From Fervidobacterium changbaicum (GTDB lineage: Bacteria > Thermotogota > Thermotogae > Thermotogales > Fervidobacteriaceae), in contig NZ_CP026721.1 of the NCBI RefSeq assembly GCF_004117075.1, positions 744,001 to 808,000 on the forward strand: DNA of 64,000 nucleotides, written 5' to 3'. The notes below the pieces were generated by a model. The model searched no databases. It was not told the origin of the DNA and saw only the letters and a program-made list of their open reading frames with translations. Below are positions 7,900 through 17,598 of this stretch, one piece after another; positions within the stretch are counted from its first letter, which is position 1, and every line of letters begins with the position of its first letter. Made by a program: the position numbers and the translations under genes.

Positions 7900-8691
7900 C
7901 TACATCTGTGCCGAAACTATCCAGCTAAATTCCCCGCTTTGGAGATTGTATTTCCCAAGTGTATTGAAGAAATTGGTTGCAAACCCCAATCCAACAACCC
8001 AGTCGCAACTGTACGGCTGCCCGACGTATATGTAGAATAATTGCACCGGCAGTGCCAACTCCCATGTGTAATTAAACTCCCCGTTAACTACCTCTTTAAT
8101 ATTAGGGACAGTAAACCTAAACAAGAAATATCCGAGACTGTTGTCCTCTATTCTGAAGTTTGCGCTTGCATCTAAAAGGTCTACTTGGTCGTTGATTATA
8201 AGCTTGCCTGATTGGTCTTTTGTTAAAATTTTGGCATTCGTGTAAGAAATTTCCACTCTCGACCACGAAGGAAAGAGGAAAGAAGTTTTCTTGTAGCTTG
8301 CGATTCCAGCAGATACTACAGGTATTTCGTAAGCATCAAGTTGTGTTATTTGTTCTAAACTTGGGACATTGGAGCTAAACGCAAAGAAAAGGCCTCCAAA
8401 AGAAATCCCCGCGCCCAAGTAAATAGGACGGCCAAGTGTAAATTCTGTAAAACCTTTTGTAGAACCGATAGTTCCTACGGAGAGATTAAGGCCGAAGAGC
8501 TCCAGATGTGCCTCAATACCTATTCCGTATGTGTTTTCCAAAGCTTCAGGAACCAATGCTAATCTTATTAAATAAGGCTGAGCAACAACACTCGATGGTT
8601 TTGCAACATGTAATATGCCTTCAGAGCTTGATCCCTGAGCATAGAGAAAAACAGACGTAATACACAAAAACGCTATCACAAATTTCCTCAT
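7900..8691 (-). CDS. hypothetical exported envelope protein
   Basis: I do not recognise a family. The 263-residue product starts at an ATG with GGAGG eight bases upstream (a start 5 codons earlier would abut the glyS stop). Residues 1-18 form a signal peptide ending near LYAQG. The rest is rich in short beta-like stretches alternating aromatic and polar residues (YLIRLALVPEALENTYGIGIEAHLE is representative in kind) and ends in an aromatic/Met terminus, as in small outer-membrane barrels. An outer-envelope (toga) location is inference. Immediately downstream of glyS, so possibly cotranscribed. Confidence 0.6.
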   Translation of the reverse strand: MRKFVIAFLCITSVFLYAQGSSSEGILHVAKPSSVVAQPYLIRLALVPEALENTYGIGIEAHLELFGLNLSVGTIGSTKGFTEFTLGRPIYLGAGISFGGLFFAFSSNVPSLEQITQLDAYEIPVVSAGIASYKKTSFLFPSWSRVEISYTNAKILTKDQSGKLIINDQVDLLDASANFRIEDNSLGYFLFRFTVPNIKEVVNGEFNYTWELALPVQLFYIYVGQPYSCDWVVGLGFATNFFNTLGKYNLQSGEFSWIVSAQM

Positions 8692-8706
8692 GTTTCTCGC
8701 CTCCAT

Positions 8707-10728
8707 TTAAGAGTCTTTCTCACGGTTGACCTTTTCTATCAGGCTTAGGTCTCCGAATTCGGAAAAAAGTGTATCTATTGTTTTTAGTAACCCTAATCTG
8801 TTAAGCCTTATATCCTCTTGTTCCACCATTACGAATACTTTGTCAAAGAATTTATCTATAAACGGTCTAAGTTCTGTTATCTTCGCCAATGCATCCTTAT
8901 AATTAAGGTGCTTGATGTTATCAAGTACGACCGGTTTTACTTCGATGTACTTTTCGAAAAGTTCCCTTTCTTCCTCTTGAACGAATTTTGCAGAATCAAA
9001 ATATGTAGAATCATGTTTCTTGCTTATGTTATGAACCCTTTCAAAACCAACCAACAGGTGTTCAAATTCTTCGGTTCCGACTAATTCCATGATCGCCTGC
9101 GCTGATAAAATTCCTCTCAGTGGTCTGTTCCAAAGTTCTCTAACTGCACGAGCTATATCGTATCTCAAACGTGAGTTGTAAAGCTCAAACCTGTTTTCAA
9201 AGAATTCATAAAGTCCTTGTGGTATCTCCCTGTTTAGTTCCTCACACGCTGCAGCTATGACTGGTTTCAGGTCTAAGTCCCAAGAGAACTTTTCAATAAT
9301 CGCATAGATATCATCAACCTTGCTTCTTAATCCGTATGGGTCCTTTGAACCACTTGGAATGTTCCCAATAACAAAATTTCCAACAATTGTATCAATCCTA
9401 TCAGCAATACCTACAACCGCACCCTCGATTGTTCCTGGATCGCTTGAACAGTGTTCTTCTATACCCCAGGCAACGTCTTTTGGTTCTCCATCTTTAAGTG
9501 CGTAGATCCTGCCCATAATACCTTGCAGTTCTGGGAATTCGTAAACAACGTGCGAACCAATATCAGCCTTGCTAAGTTTCGCTGTCCTTAATATTGTATC
9601 ACTTCTCTTGTGCAAACTCAAAATGTCAATTATCACCTTGGCTATCTTCTCTATCCGCAATACCTTGTCATATAACGTCCCAAGCTCTTTCTGAAAGACC
9701 ATCTCTTTAAGTTTCTCGTTGAAACTTTCAAGCGGAACCTTTACATCTTTTTCGTAATAGTACCTGGCATCTTCTAACCGCGCGTTGATGACCCTTTCAT
9801 AGCCTTTCCTTGCATTACCCTTCACATCTTCTGGCATATCGATGAAAGCCAAGAATAAATTTGTCATTTTTCCGTGCTTTTTAACCGTGAAAGACCTTTG
9901 ATGATGTTTTATAGTTGTCCTAATCAATTCTTCAGGAAGCTCTAAATACTTTTCCAAGAACTCACCTTGTATCATCTTTGGATATTCCGTCAGTATTGCC
10001 ACTTCTTCTATCAGAGACCTATCCTTGTCGATTTCATATCCTTGTTTTTCAAATTCTTCGAGCTGTTTTACGATGAATTCCCTTCTTTCTTCTATGTATG
10101 GGATAACGTAGTACTTTGTTAGCTTTTCGACGTAATCTTCGTAAGATCCAACCTCGAAGTATTCATCCACAACAAAGCGGTGACCAACTGTTTTGTTAGA
10201 TGCTTTCAAACCAAAAATCTCCATGTCGACAACATTCGCATTGTATATAGCCAAGACGTGGTGCGGAATTCTTACGAATTCGTATTTCCCGTCTCCCCAC
10301 TTCATCGGTTTCCTAAACCTCATACCTTGAATTATCTGTGGTACAATCCTTTTTAGAACATCCTCAGTCTTCGCACCCTTTTGTACTTTGGTGATATATA
10401 CATAGTTCTCTATAATTTTGACATCGTCAAGTGTTGATTCGTTCGATTTCAAAAACCCAAGCAGCGCCTTCGTAGGCTGACCATCTTTGTCGTACGCTAC
10501 ATTTACAGCTGGACCTTTTTTCTCAACAACCTTGTCTGGCGTAGATTCAGAAAGTCCGCCCAAGACAAATCCAAACCTTCTTGGAGCCACGAAAATTTTA
10601 AACGTTTCAAATTTAACCCCTTCATTATTTAGCACCTCAGGTATTTTTTCGGAAAGTTGCTGAATTATGCCCGGAACTTCCGTAGTTGGAAGTTCTTCAA
10701 CTCCTAATTCAAAGAGGAATTCACTCAT
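8707..10728 (-). CDS. glyS: glycyl-tRNA synthetase beta subunit
   Basis: A 673-residue beta chain of the heterotetrameric bacterial glycyl-tRNA synthetase, responsible mainly for tRNA recognition. The N-terminus [19 protein letters not shown] is characteristic; also seen are [11 protein letters not shown] and the C-terminal DALT/anticodon-binding region with FFDKVFVM. The chosen ATG has GGAGGGTGG upstream, and a 12-codon longer frame has none. It overlaps the end of glyQ by 8 bases, as expected for coupled subunits. Confidence 0.95.
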   Translation of the reverse strand: MSEFLFELGVEELPTTEVPGIIQQLSEKIPEVLNNEGVKFETFKIFVAPRRFGFVLGGLSESTPDKVVEKKGPAVNVAYDKDGQPTKALLGFLKSNESTLDDVKIIENYVYITKVQKGAKTEDVLKRIVPQIIQGMRFRKPMKWGDGKYEFVRIPHHVLAIYNANVVDMEIFGLKASNKTVGHRFVVDEYFEVGSYEDYVEKLTKYYVIPYIEERREFIVKQLEEFEKQGYEIDKDRSLIEEVAILTEYPKMIQGEFLEKYLELPEELIRTTIKHHQRSFTVKKHGKMTNLFLAFIDMPEDVKGNARKGYERVINARLEDARYYYEKDVKVPLESFNEKLKEMVFQKELGTLYDKVLRIEKIAKVIIDILSLHKRSDTILRTAKLSKADIGSHVVYEFPELQGIMGRIYALKDGEPKDVAWGIEEHCSSDPGTIEGAVVGIADRIDTIVGNFVIGNIPSGSKDPYGLRSKVDDIYAIIEKFSWDLDLKPVIAAACEELNREIPQGLYEFFENRFELYNSRLRYDIARAVRELWNRPLRGILSAQAIMELVGTEEFEHLLVGFERVHNISKKHDSTYFDSAKFVQEEERELFEKYIEVKPVVLDNIKHLNYKDALAKITELRPFIDKFFDKVFVMVEQEDIRLNRLGLLKTIDTLFSEFGDLSLIEKVNREKDS

Positions 10729-11575
10729 TTTTACCACCCTCCGCTTCGATGAATAACTTTGCACACTGGCTTGCCATAGACCTTATATCTCGTATAAACG
10801 TCTGCCTTTGGGCAACGCTTATCGCATTTCTTGCATCGAGCAAGTTGAACGTATGCGAACATTTCAGCAGCTGCTCGTAAGCTGGGAAGATCAAACCTTT
10901 TTCTATCAAACGGTCAAATTCTTTCCGGTATATGTCGTAAAGAGTAAAAAGCGCATCCGTGTTTGCTTCCTCGAAGTTGTAGATAGAAAATTGCCTCTCG
11001 TTTTCTTTAAAAAGTTCACCGTATCTGACATCCTTGTTCCACATGACGTCGTAAACGTTATCAACGCCCTGCAGGTACATGGCTATCCTCTCAATTCCGT
11101 ACGTAATTTCCAGAGGGATCTCGGGCAGTGAGATCCCACCTACTTGTTGGAAGTACGTGAACTGCGTAATCTCCATTCCATCGAGCCATACTTCCCAACC
11201 AATGCCCCACGCTCCGAGTGTTGGGGATTCCCAGTTGTCTTCCACAAAGCGTATATCGTGCTCTCTTGGATCTATTCCAAGTGCTGTCAGAGACTCCAAA
11301 TAAAGTTCTTGAGACCTTTCTGGATGTGGTTTCAAAATCACCTGATATTGATAGAATCTCTGCATTCTATTTGGATTCTCACCGTACCTTCCATCGGTGG
11401 GTCTTCTGCTCGGTTGAACAAATGCAACATTCCACGGTCTTTTTCTCAAAACCCCGAAGAACGTTGAGGTGTGGAACGTTCCTGCACCCATTTCCATATC
11501 GTAAGGTTGTTCAATAAAACAACCTTGGCTTGCCCAGAATTCATCAAGCGTCTTTATCACGTCCTGTAAGTACAC
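10721..11575 (-). CDS. glyQ: glycyl-tRNA synthetase alpha subunit
   Basis: A 284-residue catalytic alpha chain of glycyl-tRNA synthetase. Landmarks are [21 protein letters not shown] near the N-terminus, the class II motif region [22 protein letters not shown], and [19 protein letters not shown]. The start is GTG with GGGAGG upstream. The 45-base gap before the upstream AEC gene leaves no room for a T-box riboswitch. Confidence 0.95.
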   Translation of the reverse strand: MYLQDVIKTLDEFWASQGCFIEQPYDMEMGAGTFHTSTFFGVLRKRPWNVAFVQPSRRPTDGRYGENPNRMQRFYQYQVILKPHPERSQELYLESLTALGIDPREHDIRFVEDNWESPTLGAWGIGWEVWLDGMEITQFTYFQQVGGISLPEIPLEITYGIERIAMYLQGVDNVYDVMWNKDVRYGELFKENERQFSIYNFEEANTDALFTLYDIYRKEFDRLIEKGLIFPAYEQLLKCSHTFNLLDARNAISVAQRQTFIRDIRSMASQCAKLFIEAEGGKNE

Positions 11576-11620
11576 TTTGAGTTCCTCCCTTCAAGTTTAT
11601 AAATTCTCCAACCATTATAT

Positions 11621-12517
11621 TTAAAAAATCCTTTCAATTACATACGCCCACAACGGAAGTGTTATCAGGGAAAATAACGTTGTAATTGCAACTGTCATTC
11701 CTGCTTTGGAAACGAGCTCCTTTTTGAAAGCTCCTATCACAACAACGCTATTGACCCCTATCGGCATTGCACATTCTAAAAGAAAAACTTTTGCTTCCAG
11801 TGGTTCAAAAAGAAGCGCTATCGGTAGTAAGACCAGCGGAACTAACAACAGTCTTTCCAAGACAATAAAAACATAATCCTTGATTGTCGAAGTTTCAAAA
11901 TTAATCCTGGAGATACCCAACCCAACTTGTAAGAGCAAAAATGGAATTGCCATTTCCCTAAGCCAGTTGAAAGCTGTAAGCACACCAACCGGTAGTTGCT
12001 TGTACGAAATTCCAGCCATCCCTAGTCCCCAACCTAAAATGATAGCGTAAAGAAACGGCAGTTTCAGAACATTTTTCAACTCAAACTTCCCTCTAATTAA
12101 TGCCGGTAAGAATGTGCTACCAAAAAATACGTTTATGAAAGAGTAAACCACGCCCAGCGCAAGGGCTTCTTCTCCCCAAAGTGCAAGTAATACGGGATAG
12201 CCAAGATAACCTGAATTAACATACACATTTCCCGTAAAGAAGATTTCCCTTTCTTCTCTGTGTAATATCGAAAGCAGGAACGATAAAATAAACATCACAG
12301 AAAAGCCAAGCCCGTAACGTAGGAGCACACCCGTTGTGGGGATGTAATCGTTCATGAAAGCAAAGGTCACAACTGGTGCCATCAACCAAGTAGCGATTTT
12401 ATTAAATAAAGTTATATCGTCTTTGAACAACTTTCCGTACATGTAACCAACGAACATCATTATAAAAGAAGGCACTACAGCATTGAACGCTTGCCTTATC
12501 AATTCTATTTCCCTCAC
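11621..12517 (-). CDS. AEC family (auxin efflux carrier-like) membrane transporter
   Basis: A 298-residue membrane protein with about ten hydrophobic segments, of the AEC/bile-arsenite-riboflavin superfamily. Markers are MMFVGYMYGKLFKDD near the N-terminus, YVNSGYLGYPVLLALWG mid-protein, and ECAMPIGVNSVVVIGAF near the C-terminus (the conserved PxG after a small acidic/cysteine stretch). Bacterial AEC proteins often move carboxylates such as malate, but the substrate is unknown. The GTG given here has no clear ribosome site; a TTG five codons in (12502) has GAGGG seven bases upstream and is a credible alternative. Confidence 0.78.
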   Translation of the reverse strand: MREIELIRQAFNAVVPSFIMMFVGYMYGKLFKDDITLFNKIATWLMAPVVTFAFMNDYIPTTGVLLRYGLGFSVMFILSFLLSILHREEREIFFTGNVYVNSGYLGYPVLLALWGEEALALGVVYSFINVFFGSTFLPALIRGKFELKNVLKLPFLYAIILGWGLGMAGISYKQLPVGVLTAFNWLREMAIPFLLLQVGLGISRINFETSTIKDYVFIVLERLLLVPLVLLPIALLFEPLEAKVFLLECAMPIGVNSVVVIGAFKKELVSKAGMTVAITTLFSLITLPLWAYVIERIF

Positions 12518-12528
12518 TTTTTTGAAAT

Positions 12529-13956
12529 TCAGAAAGACTTGCTGAGCAACACTCCTATATTAACCGAAAAGAACGGTATATTGTTGCCGTGTTGCGGTCT
12601 CAAAAGTGGCTTTTTTACGTTATCAGAATCGATTTCAACAAGAGTTGAAGCATTCCAAATAAAACCTGCACTTAAAGAAGCGAATAATTTAACTCCATCT
12701 GAAATAACAGGAGAATAAGAAATCTCGCCAACAGCACGATATTCTCTTACTGGATCGTCAAGAAGATGTGTTCCGGGTATGTACGTTGTTCTGTCATTCC
12801 ACGCATTAACAGGTGACCTCTCACCAAGGACAACAAATTCAAAACTCGTGTTCAAATCAGGAATATCAGAAGGTACGTAGCTGAACATAAACGCGATGTT
12901 ATTCTCTCCGTATTTATATCCTGCGTACACGAATTCAAGTGGTAAAATCATGCTGGTGTTGTAAACAAAATCCGTATAGTACGTGTACCCGTAAAACCTC
13001 TGATTGCCAGACTCTGCCGATGGCTGGAACGTATACTTCGTGGCTCCTGCATGATAAAAACCGAATGTTCCGATACTCGTTTTCTGAACAAGCCCCAGCG
13101 ACCAAGCGATCTTATCAGGATTTTGGTAACTTTCCGGATGAAGAAATCTGTTCATATTTATGTCATCTACAAGGATCTGTGCGTAGTAATAATTCTTTCC
13201 ATCATCGTAATCAAAGAAAAATCCGCTTATGTAATTCGTCTCCCCCAGACCCTCAGGATAAGGCCTTCCCGCATCGTTTACGTATTGGATGAAAAACGAA
13301 GGAAGAGGATTAGCAAAATATTCAAAACTAAAATTCTGACCAGCGTATACGCTTACATCCTGATAACCAAAGCGTAGATTACCAAGTCTCAAAGCGTACA
13401 CCTTATAATTCGCACTTCTTAACTTTTCTCTTGTGTCCAAGCCAGCTTCTGAACGATTACATAATTCTATCCATCTGGTCACGTAAAAGAACTTTCCGTC
13501 GTCGTAAGTGAAATCCAAAACATTCCTTGGGATAGGTACGGAAGATATAAAGAGCGAATATGGACTATCCACTACATCTTGCAAGTGTGTTTTACCAACA
13601 GAGATGGAAAGTGAATTATTTTTGAAGGTTATAGAGCCTTCTTTGAAATTAAAATAGTACCCTGCATAGTAACTCTCTGAAAATGGATCGTTGTACACAC
13701 CATCGTTTCTTGCCGACATGATGGCTTTGAATTGGAAAGCTTCTGAGGAGTGATTTATTCCGATATCGAAGTTAAAAAATCCCGCAGGAGTATTTAGCCG
13801 CTCAAGGTTATAAATCGTGAAGATGCTCTCCCCGATGTTGTAGCTTGCTGTAAGTGAAAATTCCACAGCAAACCCTGTTAATACTAGCCAAGGTTGTAAA
13901 AGCAAGAAAAATAGAAGAAGTGCTCTTTTTATGCTTCTGATTCTGGATTCTTCCAT
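12529..13956 (-). CDS. hypothetical exported, probable outer-membrane beta-barrel protein
   Basis: No family recognised. The 475-residue product has a basic N-terminus (RIRSIKRA), a long hydrophobic segment at about 12-32 and then amphipathic strands rich in Tyr, Phe and Asn through to a C-terminal Phe (LLSKSF). A terminal Phe and alternating aromatic strands are typical of outer-membrane barrels. The start overlaps the small gene upstream by 28 bases and lacks a strong ribosome site, so translational coupling is likely. Function is unknown; porin-like or structural toga protein is inference. Confidence 0.6.
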   Translation of the reverse strand: MEESRIRSIKRALLLFFLLLQPWLVLTGFAVEFSLTASYNIGESIFTIYNLERLNTPAGFFNFDIGINHSSEAFQFKAIMSARNDGVYNDPFSESYYAGYYFNFKEGSITFKNNSLSISVGKTHLQDVVDSPYSLFISSVPIPRNVLDFTYDDGKFFYVTRWIELCNRSEAGLDTREKLRSANYKVYALRLGNLRFGYQDVSVYAGQNFSFEYFANPLPSFFIQYVNDAGRPYPEGLGETNYISGFFFDYDDGKNYYYAQILVDDINMNRFLHPESYQNPDKIAWSLGLVQKTSIGTFGFYHAGATKYTFQPSAESGNQRFYGYTYYTDFVYNTSMILPLEFVYAGYKYGENNIAFMFSYVPSDIPDLNTSFEFVVLGERSPVNAWNDRTTYIPGTHLLDDPVREYRAVGEISYSPVISDGVKLFASLSAGFIWNASTLVEIDSDNVKKPLLRPQHGNNIPFFSVNIGVLLSKSF

Positions 13957-14165
13957 ATGGTCTTGCCCCCGTGTGTGATTAACTTTACTTCCGATGGTAT
14001 CGAAATGCCTTGGTTGATAACTTCTATTATCAAATCAACCGGAAGCGAGGTTTCAAACCAGACCTCTTCTATCTTGATCTCCTCCCAGCCTCTATCAGCA
14101 AACCTCTGTATAACCTTTTCAACTGCCTTCCTGTATTTCTCAAAATCCATTTCGTACTTTCCCAT
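13929..14165 (-). CDS. small conserved-looking hypothetical protein
   Basis: A 78-residue soluble protein, MGKYEMDFEKYRKAVEKVIQ at the start, then an amphipathic helix and a beta segment (EIKIEEVWFETSLPVDLIIEVIN). The chosen ATG follows GGAGGTGGGGTT; ten upstream codons are in frame but without a better site. No recognised family. It overlaps the following barrel-like gene and follows the NlpC/P60 gene by 34 bases, so it probably shares its transcript. Confidence 0.6.
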   Translation of the reverse strand: MGKYEMDFEKYRKAVEKVIQRFADRGWEEIKIEEVWFETSLPVDLIIEVINQGISIPSEVKLITHGGKTIWKNPESEA

Positions 14166-14199
14166 AACCCCACCTCCAATGTACTTCTTGCACACAATT

Positions 14200-14970
14200 T
14201 TACCATGTGGAAGTCACTCTGCAAACTTTCCTGATTCGAGATTTCAAAAACTTACCGTAATCTTCCTCATCCAGATCCGTCACAGCCACACACATATCGT
14301 GCCCATTCGCATGTATAACCTTCCTGTCACCGATATACATCACAACGTGACCCTCCATGTACATCAAATCTCCTGGTAGTAGCTTTTCTCTTTCCTCGAC
14401 TGTGGCAACTGATGGGAGTTTATCTTCTTGATCACCCGCATCCCTTGGAAGGTCTATATTAAATGCTACATCGTACAGGCGATTCACAAAACCAGAACAG
14501 TCAAACCCATACGAAGACGTTCCACCCCAAACATACGGAACTCCAAGCAATTCAAATGCGAGTTCAACCACGGATCGAAAATTAATAACTGGTTCATCAA
14601 CTAAAGTATAGGTCTTCCCATTAGGTAACAGAAAATCCCTGTAATTTTCGGTATATAACCTACTTCCAAAAGGCAGTATGAAATTTACAAAGCCTTGAAC
14701 TTTGCAAAAAGGAGCTGAAACTTTGAGAACTTCGAGGTTTACAAACTTCTTTTCCTCCTCATCACTTAGGAAATACAACGTATTCCGATTTACGTATCCT
14801 TTGTAATCCAGCCTCGCATCCCGAACCAGAATATAATCGGAATCTTTTGGACTGTTTATGTCTTCCAAGACTTCCACGATCTCTCCAAAAACAAGCTGGT
14901 GTACTCTTTCACTTCTGAACTTCCTTTCAGCCCGAACATCTGTTACTGGTATCACAACAAGAGCGTTCAA
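14200..14970 (-). CDS. NlpC/P60 family cysteine peptidase (cell-wall hydrolase)
   Basis: A 256-residue protein with N-terminal SH3-like repeats (VTDVRAERKFRSERVHQLVFG; then a second beta module) and a C-terminal NlpC/P60 domain. Catalytic Cys lies in YGFDCSGFVNRLYD, the His in EGHVVMYIGD, and a third polar residue in VIHANGHD. The family cleaves stem peptides of peptidoglycan. No signal peptide is visible. I place the start at a TTG with GGGGAG eight bases upstream: the in-frame ATG 17 codons earlier (15021) lies upstream of the -10 element at 15004-15009 and would not be in the mRNA. Confidence 0.85.
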   Translation of the reverse strand: MNALVVIPVTDVRAERKFRSERVHQLVFGEIVEVLEDINSPKDSDYILVRDARLDYKGYVNRNTLYFLSDEEEKKFVNLEVLKVSAPFCKVQGFVNFILPFGSRLYTENYRDFLLPNGKTYTLVDEPVINFRSVVELAFELLGVPYVWGGTSSYGFDCSGFVNRLYDVAFNIDLPRDAGDQEDKLPSVATVEEREKLLPGDLMYMEGHVVMYIGDRKVIHANGHDMCVAVTDLDEEDYGKFLKSRIRKVCRVTSTW

Positions 14971-15003
14971 ATTCTCATCTCCCCGTAGTGAAAACTCATA
15001 AGT

Positions 15004-15009
15004 ATTATA
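15004..15009 (-). promoter_or_regulatory. extended -10 element of the NlpC/P60 transcript
   Basis: On the minus strand TGGTATAAT gives a consensus TATAAT with the TG extension. No good -35 is seen. Predicted transcription start is near 14997, leaving a leader of about 27 bases before the TTG start at 14970. Confidence 0.65.
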
Positions 15010-15166
15010 CCATACCCTCATTTTAACTTGTTTTGTGTCCCTATTAACAAGATTTAACGAGAAAATTTAACAGAGAAAAAGGTTTATCTTCTTTCCGAAC
15101 CACTTTTTGCGAAAAGCGATTGTTTTTGATTGATAACATAACTGCGAATAAAAGGTAGCGTTTTGG

Positions 15167-15172
15167 TATAAT
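15167..15172 (+). promoter_or_regulatory. promoter of the 15.3 kb sugar ABC operon
   Basis: TGGTATAAT at 15164-15172 is an extended -10 hexamer. No clear -35 is present at the right distance. The 15022-15343 gap between divergent genes holds this promoter, the operator at 15189-15200 and a leader of about 165 bases, but no convincing gene. Confidence 0.6.
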
Positions 15173-15188
15173 ATAAGTGATTTGTTTC

Positions 15189-15200
15189 GGTAACGTTACC
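15189..15200. promoter_or_regulatory. LacI-family operator, GGTAACGTTACC
   Basis: A perfect 12-bp palindrome centred about 25 bases downstream of the -10 element, where a bound repressor would block initiation or elongation. The core TAACGTTA matches the two operators at 40091 and 40241 before the 26.6-40.0 kb operon, differing only in one outer position. Binding by the LacI protein encoded at 26559 is inference. Confidence 0.6.
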
Positions 15201-15343
15201 AACACTCTCAACACTCCAGTTGTCTGAAAGGACACAAGCAATGCAGGGAGGTGTGAACTGTACGGAGTGCTTTTATCGAAAGCCGAGTGGTGAAAACCTT
15301 ATCAGTTTGAAACAAAAAGTCAAAAACTTAGGGAGGTGGCCAT

Positions 15344-16603
15344 ATGAAAAGGATGTTTGTTAGGATTTTGGTTGTTCTTTTGATCGGACTGTCCGCTCTG
15401 TTGTACGCTGAAAAGGCGAAGATAACCATCTGGGCATGGGATCCAAACTTCAACATTCCGATCATGCAAGAAGCTGCGGCAAGATACAAGAAAATCAATC
15501 CAGATGTCGAGTTTGAAATCGTGAACATGGCAAAGGCCGATGTGGAGCAAAAACTCAACACGATACTCGCATCGGGAGTTAAGACAGGTTTGCCAGAAAT
15601 AGTATTGATTGAAGACTACAACGCACAAAAATACCTACAGTCCTACCCAGGAGCATTTGCTGATTTAACAAAGCACTTCACCTGGTCAGAATTCGCACCA
15701 TACAAAGTGAAACTTATGACCCTCAACAACAAAGTCTACGGGGTCCCATTTGACTCTGGAGTTGCAGGGTTCTTCTATAGAATAGACTACATCGAACAAG
15801 CTGGTTTCAAACCATCTGATCTTGAAAATATTACGTGGGACAGATTCATCGAAATTGGCAAGGTCGTCAAACAGAAGACAGGAAAATTCATGATCGCTGC
15901 TGACCCGTACGACGGCGGATTGATGAGAATACTCTTACAATCAGCAGGAACATGGTATTTTGACAAATCTGGTAAACCTTATATTGCAAATAATCCTGTT
16001 TTAAAAGAAGCTGTAAGACTGTACAAGGAGATTAAAGATTCTGGCATCGCAAAAGAAGTCTCCGGTTGGAACGAATGGGTCGGCGCATTTAATAGGGGAG
16101 AGGTTGCGGCAGTTGTTACCGGAGTATGGATCATAGGTTCCATAAAGGCTGAAAAGAGCCAGTCTGGAAAATGGAGAGTTGCCCCAGTACCAAGGATGAA
16201 CATAAAAGAATCAGTCAATGCTTCCAACCTTGGTGGTTCAAGCTGGTACGTCTTGCAGAACAGCAAATACAGAGACACTGCTATAGATTTCTTGAAGAAG
16301 ATATATGCGCGCGATTCCGACTTCTATCAAAAGATATTAATTGAGCGTGGAGCGGTCGGAACTTGGCTACCAGCACAGGGCGGTTCAGCTTACAAAGCAA
16401 AAGACCCGTTCTTTGGTAATCAACAGGTTTTCCAACTCTTCTCAGAATGGATGAAGAAGATTCCACCGGTGGACTTTGGTGTTTACACATATGAAGCGGA
16501 TGCCGCAATAATGAGCGTTATGCCAGACGTTTATAGCGGTAAGCTTTCCATTGATGAAGCGTTGAAGAAAGCAGAACAACAGTTCTTGAACTCAATAAAG
16601 TGA
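15344..16603 (+). CDS. sugar ABC transporter substrate-binding protein
   Basis: A 419-residue family 1 (MalE/CUT1) solute-binding protein. Signal peptide at about 1-23 (MKRMFVRILVVLLIGLSALL, then YA). The mature chain begins KITIWAWDPNFNIPIMQEAA and includes GVPFDSGVAGFFYRIDYIEQAG and the family GEVAAVVTGVWIIG region. Strong GGGAGGTGG upstream of the ATG. First gene of a three-gene importer without an ATPase gene. Substrate unknown. The shared operator suggests coregulation with the second sugar importer at 36995-39994. Confidence 0.9.
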   Translation: MKRMFVRILVVLLIGLSALLYAEKAKITIWAWDPNFNIPIMQEAAARYKKINPDVEFEIVNMAKADVEQKLNTILASGVKTGLPEIVLIEDYNAQKYLQSYPGAFADLTKHFTWSEFAPYKVKLMTLNNKVYGVPFDSGVAGFFYRIDYIEQAGFKPSDLENITWDRFIEIGKVVKQKTGKFMIAADPYDGGLMRILLQSAGTWYFDKSGKPYIANNPVLKEAVRLYKEIKDSGIAKEVSGWNEWVGAFNRGEVAAVVTGVWIIGSIKAEKSQSGKWRVAPVPRMNIKESVNASNLGGSSWYVLQNSKYRDTAIDFLKKIYARDSDFYQKILIERGAVGTWLPAQGGSAYKAKDPFFGNQQVFQLFSEWMKKIPPVDFGVYTYEADAAIMSVMPDVYSGKLSIDEALKKAEQQFLNSIK

Positions 16604-16613
16604 ACTTTCAAAG

Positions 16614-16649
16614 ATCCGGGAAGGTCTCCGGAGACCTTCCCGGATTTTT
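16614..16649 (+). terminator. perfect 32-bp palindromic terminator between binding-protein and permease genes
   Basis: ATCCGGGAAGGTCTCC is followed directly by its exact reverse complement and TTTTT. It starts 10 bases after the binding-protein stop codon and 34 bases before the permease start. Placed inside an operon it should terminate most transcripts, giving more binding protein than permease. Confidence 0.85.
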
Positions 16650-16683
16650 AATACCTCTCAGAATTCTAAGGAGGATTGGAAAG

Positions 16684-17598
16684 ATGTCTGAAAAAAAGAA
16701 GACGCGTGGATTAGAACACATCTGGAGTAAGTGGGGATGGGTATTTATCAGCCTTATGCTATTAGGTATTATTCTCTTTGTTTTTTATCCTATCGCTTAC
16801 TCTCTTTACCTCTCAACCTTCTCAACAAGAGGTTTTTTAAAAACTTTTGTGGGTTTTGGTAACTACATAAAGCTTGTCCAGGATACGTACTTTGTGCTTT
16901 CGTTGAAAAACATCCTTACAATTCTCGTAATCCAAGTCCCCATCATGCTCTTTCTTGCTTTAATCTTTGCCACTTTGTTGAACGACCCAAAGATAAAATT
17001 TAAAGGAATATACCGAACTGCACTCTTTCTTCCGGCGGTTACATCCCTTGTTGCTTATACGGTGATCTTCAGAGTAATGTTCAGTAACGATGGACTTGTT
17101 AACCATGTTCTTATGTTTGTTGGAATAATAAAAGAACCTATTAGGTGGCTACTAGATCCTTTCTGGGCAAAAGTAACGCTGATAGTAGCACTGACTTGGA
17201 GATGGACTGGTTACAATATGATGTTCTATCTCGCAGGGCTCCAGAACATCCCGATAGAAGTGTACGAAGCTGCTGAAATTGATGGAGCTTCAAAAACTGT
17301 GCAGTTTTTCAAAATTACAGTTCCATTGCTGAAGCCCATCATCCTTTTCACGACGATTACCTCCACGATAGGTACCTTGCAACTTTTCGATGAACCGATG
17401 AACTTAGCGGCTGGCGTTGTAACAGGGTCAAGTGTAGGACCTGGGAACTCGCTTTTGACTCCTTCTGTGTATATATACAACGTATGTTTCAAGTACTCTC
17501 CTAATTTTGGCTACGCTTCGGCTATTTCGTACGTTATAGTTCTGATCGCTGCAGTCCTTGCTTTCATCCAATTCAAAGTGGTAGGTGAAAGAGAATGA
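16684..17598 (+). CDS. sugar ABC transporter permease (MalF-like)
   Basis: A 304-residue CUT1 inner-membrane permease. The ATG follows TAAGGAGGATTGGAAAG; an upstream in-frame extension runs through the terminator and is rejected. Six hydrophobic segments are visible, starting at about residue 20. The EAA loop is YEAAEIDGASKTVQFFKITVPLLKP (quoted in parts: YEAAEIDGAS, FKITVPLLKP). It overlaps the next permease by 4 bases (ATGA). The partner ATPase is not in the window. Confidence 0.9.
   Translation: MSEKKKTRGLEHIWSKWGWVFISLMLLGIILFVFYPIAYSLYLSTFSTRGFLKTFVGFGNYIKLVQDTYFVLSLKNILTILVIQVPIMLFLALIFATLLNDPKIKFKGIYRTALFLPAVTSLVAYTVIFRVMFSNDGLVNHVLMFVGIIKEPIRWLLDPFWAKVTLIVALTWRWTGYNMMFYLAGLQNIPIEVYEAAEIDGASKTVQFFKITVPLLKPIILFTTITSTIGTLQLFDEPMNLAAGVVTGSSVGPGNSLLTPSVYIYNVCFKYSPNFGYASAISYVIVLIAAVLAFIQFKVVGERE

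Noticed and set aside
11576-11620. T-box riboswitch before glyQ or pheS
   Set aside because: Gap before glyQ is only 45 bases, and pheS is preceded by the IS; no AGGGUGGNACCGCG-like element seen.
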